Shown here one piece after another: positions 1-6,198 of a DNA stretch of 12,490 nucleotides. The stretch comes from UBA2136 sp047635695 (GTDB lineage: Bacteria > Pseudomonadota > Alphaproteobacteria > UBA2136). Each line of letters starts with the position of its first letter. Positions within the stretch are counted from its first letter, which is position 1. The notes beneath the pieces are model-generated. The model worked only from the letters and a program-made list of their open reading frames with translations, made no database searches and had not been told where the DNA came from. The stretch spans positions 1-12,490 of the forward strand of contig JBLILN010000034.1 of assembly GCA_047635695.1 (NCBI GenBank), read 5' to 3'. The position numbers and the translations under genes were made by a program.

Positions 1-225
1 AGAGCCATAACCCTGTCTTTCACTTGAAGAGCCATGATGTGCAGCCTTGCCGATTGCAGACAAAGCCGTTTGTAAAGAATTAGGCGCTGTATATTTAACA
101 GTTTTAGCCGTTTGCGCTACAGTTTTTTCGACAAATACTTCTGTACGACCAAAGGGCGTGTAAAGAAATGAAAATGAAGTTAGCAATAGCAATGCTATAG
201 GTATAAAAATTTTAGATAATTTCAT
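1..225 (-). CDS. Unrecognised exported protein, N-terminal part only
   Basis: The frame opens at an ATG at 223-225 and stays open to the left edge, giving the first 75 residues. A strong GGAGGG ribosome binding site lies 7-8 bases upstream of the ATG (complement at 233-238). The N-terminus (MKLSKIFIPIALLLLTSF) is a basic start followed by a long hydrophobic stretch, so it is a Sec signal peptide or a membrane anchor; I see no clear signal peptidase I site. The rest, rich in Ala, Thr, Lys and Ser and ending around AAHHGSSSERQGYGS, matches no family I know. It lies downstream of a pilin-like gene and a fimbrial chaperone gene on the same strand, so an usher, tip protein or other fimbrial accessory is possible. 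That rests only on position; typical usher N-terminal motifs are not visible. Confidence 0.75.
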   Translation of the reverse strand, partial: MKLSKIFIPIALLLLTSFSFLYTPFGRTEVFVEKTVAQTAKTVKYTAPNSLQTALSAIGKAAHHGSSSERQGYGS

Positions 226-241
226 AAAATTACCCTCCATA

Positions 242-274
242 AAAGGGATAGTAGAATAGAATATAATCCCCTTT
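242..274 (-). promoter_or_regulatory. Leader hairpin just upstream of the Shine-Dalgarno of the left-edge gene
   Basis: AAAGGGAT (242-249) is complementary to ATCCCCTTT (266-274) apart from one bulged C, with a 16-base loop. The stem ends 3-4 bases before the GGAGGG Shine-Dalgarno (complement 233-238). It could influence translation of the exported protein, or be a chance AT-rich hairpin. No known riboswitch architecture is visible. Confidence 0.25.
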
Positions 275-411
275 GATAAAAGAGAGCATTCTAAGAGTTA
301 AAAGAATATTTCATTTTTGATAATATCTCACGTAAGAGTAAGTATAAAAGGCCAGAAAGGCACTATTTATTATAAACGTTAAAGGTTAGATTTATTGATA
401 ATCTGCGTTAA

Positions 412-440
412 AGAATACGGCAATAAACAATACATATCAA
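412..440 (-). promoter_or_regulatory. Candidate sigma70 promoter for the left-edge gene
   Basis: Read on the minus strand, TTGATA (complement 435-440) is followed after 17 bases by TATTCT (complement 412-417). The match is 5/6 to the -35 consensus and 4/6 to the -10. It sits directly after the terminator of the pilin-like gene, where a new promoter is expected. It implies a leader of about 180 bases, which is long, so a promoter nearer the gene is also possible. Confidence 0.33.
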
Positions 441-463
441 GCACTTTAACAATATAGGTGAAA

Positions 464-487
464 AAAAGAGCCCCGAAGGGCTCTTTT
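464..487 (-). terminator. Rho-independent terminator of the pilin-like gene
   Basis: Perfect 10-base-pair stem AAAAGAGCCC / GGGCTCTTTT with a 4-base loop. On the minus strand it runs into seven T residues. It lies 28 bases past the stop codon of the pilin-like gene. The T tract is longer on the minus strand, so this is the working direction. Confidence 0.88.
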
Positions 488-514
488 AAACTGATATACA
501 GTATTACGTAAACC

Positions 515-1078
515 TTATGGGTTTGGCGCAAGAGTGTATGTTAGTGTATCAGTGTACGTACCGTTAGCAATAGCCATAAGACCAATATCAGGCACAGTGG
601 CACGGATATCAGTATCGTTACCACCACCACAGTTAGCCTGTGGGTCAGCCATTAGGTTATAAGCAACCGGAACTGCACCTTCAACATGCGCAAGAAATGT
701 ACCTGAAGCAGCTTCATCAACTTCAACGTCGTAGTCAATAAAGTCAGTACCATCAGTTAAACGGTAACCATTAGCACCACCTGGGTTAGCTGACTCAATT
801 GTCAATGTAACCTGTGCAGAGTTGTTGTAGTGTACACAAATTCTTGTTGTCGCAGATACATCACCAGCACCTGGTTCGTACGTGTTTGCAGCGCCACCAG
901 AGCCGTTATCTAGAGTGAAGTCAGCAATAGCGTTAATTTGAACCTGCTCAAGCACATCCATGGTAACAAGAGCTGTACCAGAAGATGTTGCATCAAGTAG
1001 ACCCTGCGTCGCAGCATTTACAGTAGCAGCAGAAAAAGCCAATACCGTAGTAGCCATTAGAATTTTAGTTATTTTCAT
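515..1078 (-). CDS. Pilin-like secreted protein, spore-coat-U / fimbrial major subunit type
   Basis: A 187-residue protein with a clean Sec signal peptide (MKITKILMATTVLAFSAATVNA, cleavage after residue 22). The mature part is acidic, with small and beta-prone residues typical of an immunoglobulin-like pilin fold. Family marks are a central RICVHYNNSAQVTLTIES stretch, a second cysteine before GGGNDT (probable disulfide with the first), and the C-terminal GTYTDTLTYTLAP strand, a common ending of spore-coat-U-domain and fimbrial subunit proteins. It is probably exported to the periplasm, folded with the help of the upstream PapD-like chaperone and assembled on the surface; that role is inferred from family and neighbour. 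The start has AGGA about 8 bases upstream. A promoter candidate lies at 1198-1226 and a terminator at 464-487, so it is probably transcribed alone. Confidence 0.8.
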   Translation of the reverse strand: MKITKILMATTVLAFSAATVNAATQGLLDATSSGTALVTMDVLEQVQINAIADFTLDNGSGGAANTYEPGAGDVSATTRICVHYNNSAQVTLTIESANPGGANGYRLTDGTDFIDYDVEVDEAASGTFLAHVEGAVPVAYNLMADPQANCGGGNDTDIRATVPDIGLMAIANGTYTDTLTYTLAPNP

Positions 1079-1153
1079 CGCGATTTTCCTTTCTTATTTA
1101 GCATCTAGCTTCTTGCCCGATACTCACTTGATAGTTCCCCGTATTAAAGAAAC

Positions 1154-1180
1154 GATACATTCGTAATCTAAGATACATTC
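1154..1180. repeat. 9-base direct repeat in the pilin-like gene leader
   Basis: GATACATTC occurs at 1154-1162 and again at 1172-1180, exactly 18 bases apart start to start. It lies just downstream of the predicted transcription start of the pilin-like gene. Such spacing, near two helical turns, could suit a dimeric regulator or a repeated RNA-binding site. Chance repetition in AT-rich DNA is a fair alternative. Confidence 0.45.
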
Positions 1181-1197
1181 TTCTATCAATTACTAGT

Positions 1198-1226
1198 ATT
1201 ATACATATTTAAATTCACATTGCGAA
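1198..1226 (-). promoter_or_regulatory. Candidate sigma70 promoter of the pilin-like gene
   Basis: On the minus strand TTCGCA (complement 1221-1226) is followed after 17 bases by a perfect TATAAT (complement 1198-1203). The predicted start lies near 1191, giving a leader of roughly 110 bases. The -35 box matches consensus at 4 of 6 positions. Confidence 0.5.
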
Positions 1227-1370
1227 TTAAAAATGAACAATACGTTTCACTTTCCTTATATAACCCGTAATAAGCAAAGGGCATGCCAAACAGGGATATA
1301 ACCTTTTATTATTATACGCAAACTCTTTATTTTGCTTTAAATACCAATGCATTACAAAATTATAAAAATA

Positions 1371-1407
1371 AAAAACCCTGTCATTTTTTTTTACTGACAG
1401 GGGTTTT
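1371..1407 (-). terminator. Rho-independent terminator of the fimbrial chaperone gene
   Basis: The arms at 1371-1383 and 1395-1407 pair over about 13 positions (CCCTGTCA with TGACAGGG at the core) around an 11-base loop. On the minus strand the stem is followed by a run of six T residues. It lies 42 bases past the chaperone stop codon. Confidence 0.8.
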
Positions 1408-1448
1408 ACAACACATAAGCAAATAAATATTGCTACATTAATAACGCA

Positions 1449-2189
1449 TTATTCTTCAAAAGGTTCAAACCTAGCCTTCGTTTGAAATGTATCATACGCC
1501 TTAACAGTCCAAACCAAAGGAATATTTGCGTCTACAGCATAGAAATAACTTTCACCCGGGCTTAAACGATTTGCAGGCAAATCAATACAAGCCTTTTCAT
1601 CTTCAATTTCATAACAATAATGATGTCGACGTAGTTCAGACGTTATATTACCCTCATTTAAGAAGTACACCCCTTTTTCATCACGCTTATAAGTAACGTT
1701 AAAGTCTACGACCTTTGGTGAAACATAAACCAAAATAGCAGCCCTCGTCACAGTTGTTATACCAAGTTTAACCTTCTTTTTATAAACTTGTTTACCATCC
1801 ACATCACTTGTAACCACTACCTCAGGCTTATAAGCTAAAGTATATACACGCTCCTTATCGTCAATAGGCGCAGTACGCACAAGACGTACTTTACGTGATG
1901 TACCTGGCTCTAAAACAAAAAGTTTTGGTGCAAACAAAAAGTGATTATCTACAGGTTCAAGCTCCAATTTTGTTCTGTCAAAATCATCTAAATTCGTAAA
2001 TAACCTTATATCACCCTTTAACTCAAATGACCGACTGTCACTATTATTAGAAACACTTAAAGTTTGATAAGGCGCCATATCTGACAAAAAATATCTTTGA
2101 ACAGCACCAAGGGAGATATCAACTCCCGCCTGCGCAAGCGGTGCAAACAACAGTGACACAACAAATGTTGAGAATAAAAATTTAAACAT
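1449..2189 (-). CDS. PapD-like periplasmic fimbrial chaperone
   Basis: A 246-residue protein with a Sec signal peptide ending ...FAPLAQA (cleavage near residue 21). The mature protein begins with a PapD-like first domain. SVSNNSDSRSFELKG is the N-x-S/D-containing strand region, FAPKLFVLEPGTSRKVRLVR matches the family's conserved 'P..f.l.pg....R..r' stretch, and KLGITTVTRAAILVYVSP matches the strand leading into the inter-domain linker. The second domain is less conserved and has two cysteines (HHYCYEIEDEKACIDL) that could form a disulfide. Such chaperones donate a strand to pilin subunits in the periplasm and deliver them to an outer membrane usher. The likely client is the pilin-like protein encoded next. 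AAGG lies about 9 bases before the ATG. No usher gene is in view. Confidence 0.85.
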   Translation of the reverse strand: MFKFLFSTFVVSLLFAPLAQAGVDISLGAVQRYFLSDMAPYQTLSVSNNSDSRSFELKGDIRLFTNLDDFDRTKLELEPVDNHFLFAPKLFVLEPGTSRKVRLVRTAPIDDKERVYTLAYKPEVVVTSDVDGKQVYKKKVKLGITTVTRAAILVYVSPKVVDFNVTYKRDEKGVYFLNEGNITSELRRHHYCYEIEDEKACIDLPANRLSPGESYFYAVDANIPLVWTVKAYDTFQTKARFEPFEE

Positions 2190-2239
2190 AAATAGAACCT
2201 TTTTAATTGTTATTTAGACTACCAATATAGAATGCAAGT

Positions 2240-2268
2240 ATCATACCTATTTCAACCTTATTACTCAA
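2240..2268 (-). promoter_or_regulatory. Candidate sigma70 promoter of the chaperone gene
   Basis: On the minus strand TTGAGT (complement 2263-2268) is followed after exactly 17 bases by TATGAT (complement 2240-2245), matching the two boxes at 4/6 and 5/6. The transcription start would lie near 2233, a leader of about 44 bases. Confidence 0.45.
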
Positions 2269-2434
2269 CCCGATTTTAAACATCAGACAACATAGGTTTA
2301 GTCTTTATTTTTACAATGCTAGCCATTCCGCCATTTAAAAGCATTTCACATAACAATTATAAGCAACGTAGGTGACAATATTTATACATTGCCCTTACGA
2401 TAATTATTGAGTGAAACAAATAGAGAAAACAATT

Positions 2435-2788
2435 ATGAAAATGGCAGTACTGCCCCACAATGTGCTTAACACCTTAAAGACTATAGGCTACGATGATTAT
2501 TCAACTATGAATACGCTTATCAGCTTATATAAAGAACAGGCACCTGAGATGATCGCAACAATAAAATTAAGTGCATCACAACAGGAGTCTCATGAACTGC
2601 ACGATGCAGCCCATGCATATAAAGGTGTTTGCATGAACCTTGGTTTTACACCACTAAGGGACGTATGTTATGACATTGAAAATGCTGTTATAAAAAAAGA
2701 CTACTTGCGTATAAATGCCCTGTGTACGCAGTTAGAATATATTCATAACGAGATCGTTTCTCAAATAATTACCTTAAATCACGGGTAA
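2435..2788 (+). CDS. Stand-alone Hpt (histidine phosphotransfer) protein
   Basis: A 117-residue protein that is a single Hpt four-helix domain. The motif is AHAYKGVCMNLG, equivalent to the family's AHxLKGxxxxLG, with His60 as the predicted phosphorylated histidine and Lys63-Gly64 following it. The next helix (DVCYDIENAVIKKD) corresponds to the conserved 'c..lE.a...gd' segment. Such proteins shuttle phosphate between a hybrid sensor kinase and response regulator receiver domains. I chose the ATG at 2435 because a GAGA-like site precedes it. An in-frame GTG at 2411 would add 8 residues but has no ribosome binding site. The gene is alone on the plus strand, divergent from the chaperone gene, with its own terminator. 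No kinase or receiver gene is in the window, so its partners are encoded elsewhere. A tie to control of the fimbrial genes is only positional. Confidence 0.82.
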   Translation: MKMAVLPHNVLNTLKTIGYDDYSTMNTLISLYKEQAPEMIATIKLSASQQESHELHDAAHAYKGVCMNLGFTPLRDVCYDIENAVIKKDYLRINALCTQLEYIHNEIVSQIITLNHG

Positions 2789-2811
2789 TTTGATCTGCTC
2801 ACTCACCCACA

Positions 2812-2842
2812 AAAAAGAGGCCTTTACCCCAGGCCTCTTTTT
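2812..2842 (+). terminator. Rho-independent terminator of the Hpt gene
   Basis: Perfect 12-base-pair stem AAAAAGAGGCCT / AGGCCTCTTTTT with a 7-base loop, 23 bases past the Hpt stop codon. The A tract on the other side could also let it act on minus-strand readthrough. Confidence 0.9.
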
Positions 2843-2874
2843 CTTACCCAAAATTTTATAGCCGCTGAACAAAC

Positions 2875-2898
2875 AAAAACCCTCAAGTGGGGGCTTTT
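2875..2898 (-). terminator. Rho-independent terminator closing the long minus-strand operon
   Basis: On the minus strand AAAAGCCC pairs with GGGTTTTT (one G-U pair), with one C-A mismatch and a closing C-G pair around an ACTT loop, ending in T residues. It lies 22 bases past the stop of the second lipoprotein gene and faces the Hpt terminator head-on. Confidence 0.65.
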
Positions 2899-2920
2899 GC
2901 TTATTTAGATAGTTAATTAA

Positions 2921-3610
2921 TTAATCAGCCACCCACTCATTCAGTTCTTTCATTGGGTGGTAGTATTTACGCTGCTGATTAAAAGCAGAATGAACCATCC
3001 AACCAAGGTCAAGTGTAATGTCTGACATCATTGTTTTAACGAGTTTTTTCATTTCATTGCGGTCACGCTTCGCTGAAGGCAAAGCCCCTTTGAATGCTTG
3101 GCGCCATTGACTGTCACCCACAACCACTGTTTCACGCATAAGCACACGGCTATCGGCGTCACGTACTAAAAATTCAAATTCAGCGTCAACACGATATTGC
3201 CCATAACGTTTAAACCAAGCATGTTCAACTGTTGTTTTAAATTTCTTAATATCAATTTCCAAGCCAAGCTGTGTTTGAGCGTCATCAGGGTAATTCATAT
3301 ACTTATTCACAGAAGACTTCACATAACCTTCAAGGCCATTAACCAAATGATCAGGGCGGTAGTCATAAATAATGTTAGATGTATCAGAAGGCACACGGTC
3401 TTCTGGTGAACGCAAGTCAGTCACACGTGTGAGGTTCAGCTTAAATTGTTCTTCTTTAAGTGTATCGTTTTTAGCGGCATCACTCTCAAAAGAAATCTCG
3501 TCCCAGTCTAGTGCAAAGCCATATTCAGGACCTTGTGTAAAAGGTGAACTAGAACATGCGGTAAGGTTTAATACCAATACCAGTGTTATAAGAATTTTTG
3601 TGATTTTCAT
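2921..3610 (-). CDS. Outer-membrane-type lipoprotein of unknown function (second of a tandem pair)
   Basis: A 229-residue lipoprotein. Its signal peptide MKITKILITLVLVLNLTAC ends in an LTAC lipobox, so Cys19 is the predicted lipidated residue. The following Ser-Ser-Ser suits outer membrane sorting. I start it at 3610 rather than the longer in-frame ATG at 3631. The internal ATG begins a classic signal peptide, has GAGG 9 bases upstream and overlaps the stop of the preceding gene as ATGA, the mark of translational coupling. The mature part has a VTDLRSPEDR segment, a probable helix, then alternating strands (LGLEIDIKKF, QYRVDAEFEFLVRDADSRVLMRETVVV) and a C-terminal helix. The first lipoprotein has the same order of elements, so the two are probably distant paralogues. 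Function is unknown; YajG-like or LptE-like small outer membrane lipoproteins are possible relatives by layout only. Confidence 0.8.
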   Translation of the reverse strand: MKITKILITLVLVLNLTACSSSPFTQGPEYGFALDWDEISFESDAAKNDTLKEEQFKLNLTRVTDLRSPEDRVPSDTSNIIYDYRPDHLVNGLEGYVKSSVNKYMNYPDDAQTQLGLEIDIKKFKTTVEHAWFKRYGQYRVDAEFEFLVRDADSRVLMRETVVVGDSQWRQAFKGALPSAKRDRNEMKKLVKTMMSDITLDLGWMVHSAFNQQRKYYHPMKELNEWVAD

Positions 3611-4209
3611 GAGCGTTTTCCTCTTCCCCATTCGACAACTTTATTATTAAATTGATAAGCAATGTCGGCGATACAGTCATTATACAGACCGTCCCAAACT
3701 TTCATTTGCTTTACTTCTGCTTTTGGTGTGTTTTGATCATGTGAAAGTAAATAGCCTAGTGAACTTACAAAGGCCTTCGCCTCATTGCGTTCAACAAGAC
3801 AACTAAATACACCTGTTGTTAACACTTTACCTTTTTCGTCAAAACCTGTCACATCTACGTAAAATGAAAGTGTATAATGCCAGTCTTGTATAAAGGCAGC
3901 ATAATCTTTCAGCTCTATACGCAAAGTGGCGTCTTCATAGTCATAAATGCTTTTACCATTAACCTTTTTAACCATAGCCTTCACAAAAACATCTTCATTA
4001 AAGGGTAATTGTTTACGCGTGCTTAATACATCAATAAGTGTTGGGTCTGCCTTCGTCGGGCGTTGATCAACAAAACTTTCTAAAAAGAAGTTATAAGGTA
4101 ACTTCACAGGTTCCTTAGGTTCTTGATAGACATACTCATTCGTCAGGCTATTCATGCAGCCAGAAAGTGCAAATGCCGTTACAATACCTAGAATAAACTT
4201 ATTTTTCAT
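3607..4209 (-). CDS. Lipoprotein of unknown function (first of a tandem pair)
   Basis: A 200-residue lipoprotein with signal peptide MKNKFILGIVTAFALSGC; the lipobox LSGC makes Cys18 the lipidated residue. The mature part contains FFLESFVDQRPTKAD, resembling the 'V.D.R' strand-turn of YajG-type lipoproteins. A helix follows (NEDVFVKAMVKKVNG), then two long beta strands around a turn (LSFYVDVTGFDEKGKVLTTG) and a C-terminal helix. The second lipoprotein shows the same order. The gene begins 20 bases after the prmC stop with no strong Shine-Dalgarno, so it may depend on ribosomes arriving from prmC. Its TGA stop overlaps the start of the second lipoprotein gene. A role at the cell envelope is inferred; no specific family is certain. 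Confidence 0.8.
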   Translation of the reverse strand: MKNKFILGIVTAFALSGCMNSLTNEYVYQEPKEPVKLPYNFFLESFVDQRPTKADPTLIDVLSTRKQLPFNEDVFVKAMVKKVNGKSIYDYEDATLRIELKDYAAFIQDWHYTLSFYVDVTGFDEKGKVLTTGVFSCLVERNEAKAFVSSLGYLLSHDQNTPKAEVKQMKVWDGLYNDCIADIAYQFNNKVVEWGRGKRS

Positions 4210-4229
4210 GATGTATTTTTATTAATTCT

Positions 4230-5075
4230 TTATTTTTCAGTCTTAATGGCGGCAATCACGCGGTCGTGCCCCGCAAGGTCTTTAAAGCATTGAACGTTCT
4301 TCCAACCCTTACTCAACAAATGCGATACTGTTTCTTTTTGGTTATAACCAATCTCCAACAATAACAAACCACCTTTATTGAGTTTATCATAAGCACTGGG
4401 TATAAGGGAACGGTAACATGCAAGACCGTCAGCCCCCCCGTCCAAGGCAGACATAGGCTCGTGGTCCTTCACATCGTCCATAAGTGACGCTACGGTTGAC
4501 GTTTCGATGTATGGTGGGTTGCTAACAACAATATCAAACATCTCATCAACAGCGTCAAGCCAATGGCTTTTTACAAAGGTTGCGCGGTCAGAAAAACCTA
4601 AATTAATGGCATTTTCCCTCGCAATTTCAAGTGCTGTGTCATTCATATCAACACCGACACCCTTAAATTTTTCAAATTCGCTTAAAATACTCAAAAGAAG
4701 CGCCCCGCTACCCACACCAAGGTCGGCAACCAGTCCCTCGGCATTTTTATCGGCTACAGCCGCAACTAAGGTTGCAACCATCGTTTCGGTGTCGGGTCTC
4801 GGAATAAGGACACTAGGCACAACCTTAAACGGCAACGCCCAAAATTCTTTTTCTCCTAAAATATAGGCAATAGGTTCGCTGGTTTGGCGCCTTACAATAA
4901 GGGCATCAAAAGCATTTAACTGCATTTCAGTTAAAACATTCTCATCACGCATAAACAGCTCAATTTTTGTCAACCCTGTGGCATGGCTCATTAAAAGAGA
5001 CGCATCCAAAGCAGCTGAATCACTCACACCCTTAAGCGTTGTAACAGCTTGCTGTAATGCGTCTTTAATTTTCAT
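4230..5075 (-). CDS. prmC: Peptide chain release factor N5-glutamine methyltransferase
   Basis: A 281-residue protein, close to the usual PrmC length. It methylates the glutamine of the GGQ motif in release factors, using S-adenosylmethionine, in the cytosol; this raises termination efficiency. An N-terminal helical release-factor-binding domain (about 1-85) is followed by IPRPDTE (91-97), the SAM-binding loop DLGVGSG (118-124), an acidic residue at the end of the next strand (VGVDMN, about 140-145) and the catalytic NPPY (186-189) that holds the glutamine amide. The ATG lies 2 bases after the prfA stop, so the enzyme and one of its substrates are translationally coupled. This prfA-prmC pairing is widespread in bacteria. 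Confidence 0.96.
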   Translation of the reverse strand: MKIKDALQQAVTTLKGVSDSAALDASLLMSHATGLTKIELFMRDENVLTEMQLNAFDALIVRRQTSEPIAYILGEKEFWALPFKVVPSVLIPRPDTETMVATLVAAVADKNAEGLVADLGVGSGALLLSILSEFEKFKGVGVDMNDTALEIARENAINLGFSDRATFVKSHWLDAVDEMFDIVVSNPPYIETSTVASLMDDVKDHEPMSALDGGADGLACYRSLIPSAYDKLNKGGLLLLEIGYNQKETVSHLLSKGWKNVQCFKDLAGHDRVIAAIKTEK

Positions 5076-5077
5076 AA

Positions 5078-6157
5078 CTACGATTCACCAATCGCTGACA
5101 AACGACGAATTTGGTCTTCTGCAAGCAATGACTCAATCACATCGTCCAAGGCATCACCCGCCACAATAGCGTCTAAGCTATGAAGTGTGAGGTTAATACG
5201 GTGGTCTGTCACACGGCTTTGTGGGTAGTTATATGTGCGAATACGTGCGCTACGGTCACCTGTACCTACCTGTGACTTGCGGTTATCACTTCGCTCTTGA
5301 TCTAATACTTCACGTTGTGCATCGTACATACGTGAGGTCAGCATTTTCATCGCTGTTGCTTTGTTTTTGTGTTGTGAGGATTGGTCTTGACACTGGGATA
5401 CTGTCCCCGTTGGAATATGTGTAATACGTACAGCCGATTCCGTCTTGTTCACGTGCTGACCACCGGCACCACTGGCACGATAAACGTCAATACGTAAATC
5501 GGCAGGGTTAATGTCAATATCCACTTCTTCTGCCTCTGGTAACACGGCCACTGTAATGGCAGATGTGTGAATACGGCCTTGAGATTCTGTTTCAGGCACA
5601 CGTTGAACACGGTGCACACCTGACTCATATTTCATACGACCAAAGACACCTTCACCGCTCATCTGTAAAACAGCTTCTTTCACGCCACCTGAATCTGTGG
5701 TGTTACTGTCCATAACCTCTGTTTTCCAGCCTTTAATTTCAGCGTAACGGATATACATACGCATAATATTAGCCGCAAATAAAGCCGCTTCGTCACCGCC
5801 TGTACCCGCGCGAATCTCAATAATAACATTACGATCATCCGCTTCATCTTTAGGTAACAGCATAATTTGAATTTTGTCTTCTAATTTAGGAATGGCTGGG
5901 ATAATAACCTTCAGCTCTTCCGACGCCATCTCTTTAACATCCGCGTCGTCAGATTTTGACATTTCTTCTAAATCAGCCCTTTCAGAAACCATGGCCGACA
6001 GCTCTTCATAAGCTGCGACAAAAGGCTTTGTTTCTGCATATTCTTTATTAAGCCTGGTAAATCGTTCCATATCATTGGTGGCATCGCCTTGACCCAAAAT
6101 GCCTTCAAGCTCATCATGACGTACTTTAATCTGCTTTAGTTTTGGTAAAAGATCCAT
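5078..6157 (-). CDS. prfA: Peptide chain release factor 1 (RF1)
   Basis: A 359-residue protein, the standard RF1 length. It recognises UAA and UAG in the ribosomal A site and triggers hydrolysis of peptidyl-tRNA. The codon-reading tripeptide is P188-E189-T190 (in RVPETESQGRIHTS), the PxT form typical of RF1 and not the SPF of RF2. The catalytic GGQ is at 232-234 (GASGAGGQHVNKTESAVR). An N-terminal helical domain with IRAGTGGDEAALF precedes them. The ATG has CAGGGG about 5 bases upstream and lies 41 bases after the hemA stop. The gene ends in TAG, a codon read only by RF1, followed in frame by TTA TGA, a nearby back-up stop. prmC follows after 2 bases. Confidence 0.97.
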   Translation of the reverse strand: MDLLPKLKQIKVRHDELEGILGQGDATNDMERFTRLNKEYAETKPFVAAYEELSAMVSERADLEEMSKSDDADVKEMASEELKVIIPAIPKLEDKIQIMLLPKDEADDRNVIIEIRAGTGGDEAALFAANIMRMYIRYAEIKGWKTEVMDSNTTDSGGVKEAVLQMSGEGVFGRMKYESGVHRVQRVPETESQGRIHTSAITVAVLPEAEEVDIDINPADLRIDVYRASGAGGQHVNKTESAVRITHIPTGTVSQCQDQSSQHKNKATAMKMLTSRMYDAQREVLDQERSDNRKSQVGTGDRSARIRTYNYPQSRVTDHRINLTLHSLDAIVAGDALDDVIESLLAEDQIRRLSAIGES

Positions 6158-6198
6158 AAAAACCCCTGTTTTTTTTATTCTAAAAAATTTATTAAGTA

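Larger units (their letters stand above)
1079..1448. other. Long AT-rich intergenic region between pilin-like and chaperone genes
   Basis: 370 bases with no credible gene. It holds the leader of the pilin-like gene (1079 to about 1190), a 9-base direct repeat at 1154-1180, a promoter candidate at 1198-1226 and the chaperone terminator at 1371-1407. Between about 1230 and 1370 I see only AT-rich sequence with one GGCATGCC palindrome. The long leader is compatible with post-transcriptional control of an abundant surface protein. Confidence 0.6.

Noticed and set aside
2411..2434. GTG start eight codons upstream for the Hpt gene
   Set aside because: No Shine-Dalgarno before it; the ATG at 2435 has a purine-rich site and leaves a complete Hpt domain.
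2190..2434. TTGTCA and TATAAT boxes near 2350-2376 as a second minus-strand promoter
   Set aside because: The spacing is only 11 bases, too short for sigma70; the pair at 2240-2268 is better spaced.
515..3610. Identical first seven residues (MKITKIL) of the pilin-like protein and the second lipoprotein
   Set aside because: The codons differ at third positions and the proteins are otherwise unrelated; this is a common signal-peptide start, not a repeat.
3611..3631. Seven extra residues before the second lipoprotein's signal peptide
   Set aside because: The inner ATG has a better ribosome binding site and makes an ATGA overlap with the preceding gene.
3197..3650. Plus-strand reading frames opposite the lipoprotein genes
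   Set aside because: They are antisense shadows of well-supported minus-strand genes and lack ribosome binding sites or recognisable domains.
5590..5600. PET instead of PAT in the RF1 codon-reading tripeptide
   Set aside because: PxT with variable middle residue is normal for RF1, and PET occurs in other bacteria; it does not suggest altered stop recognition.
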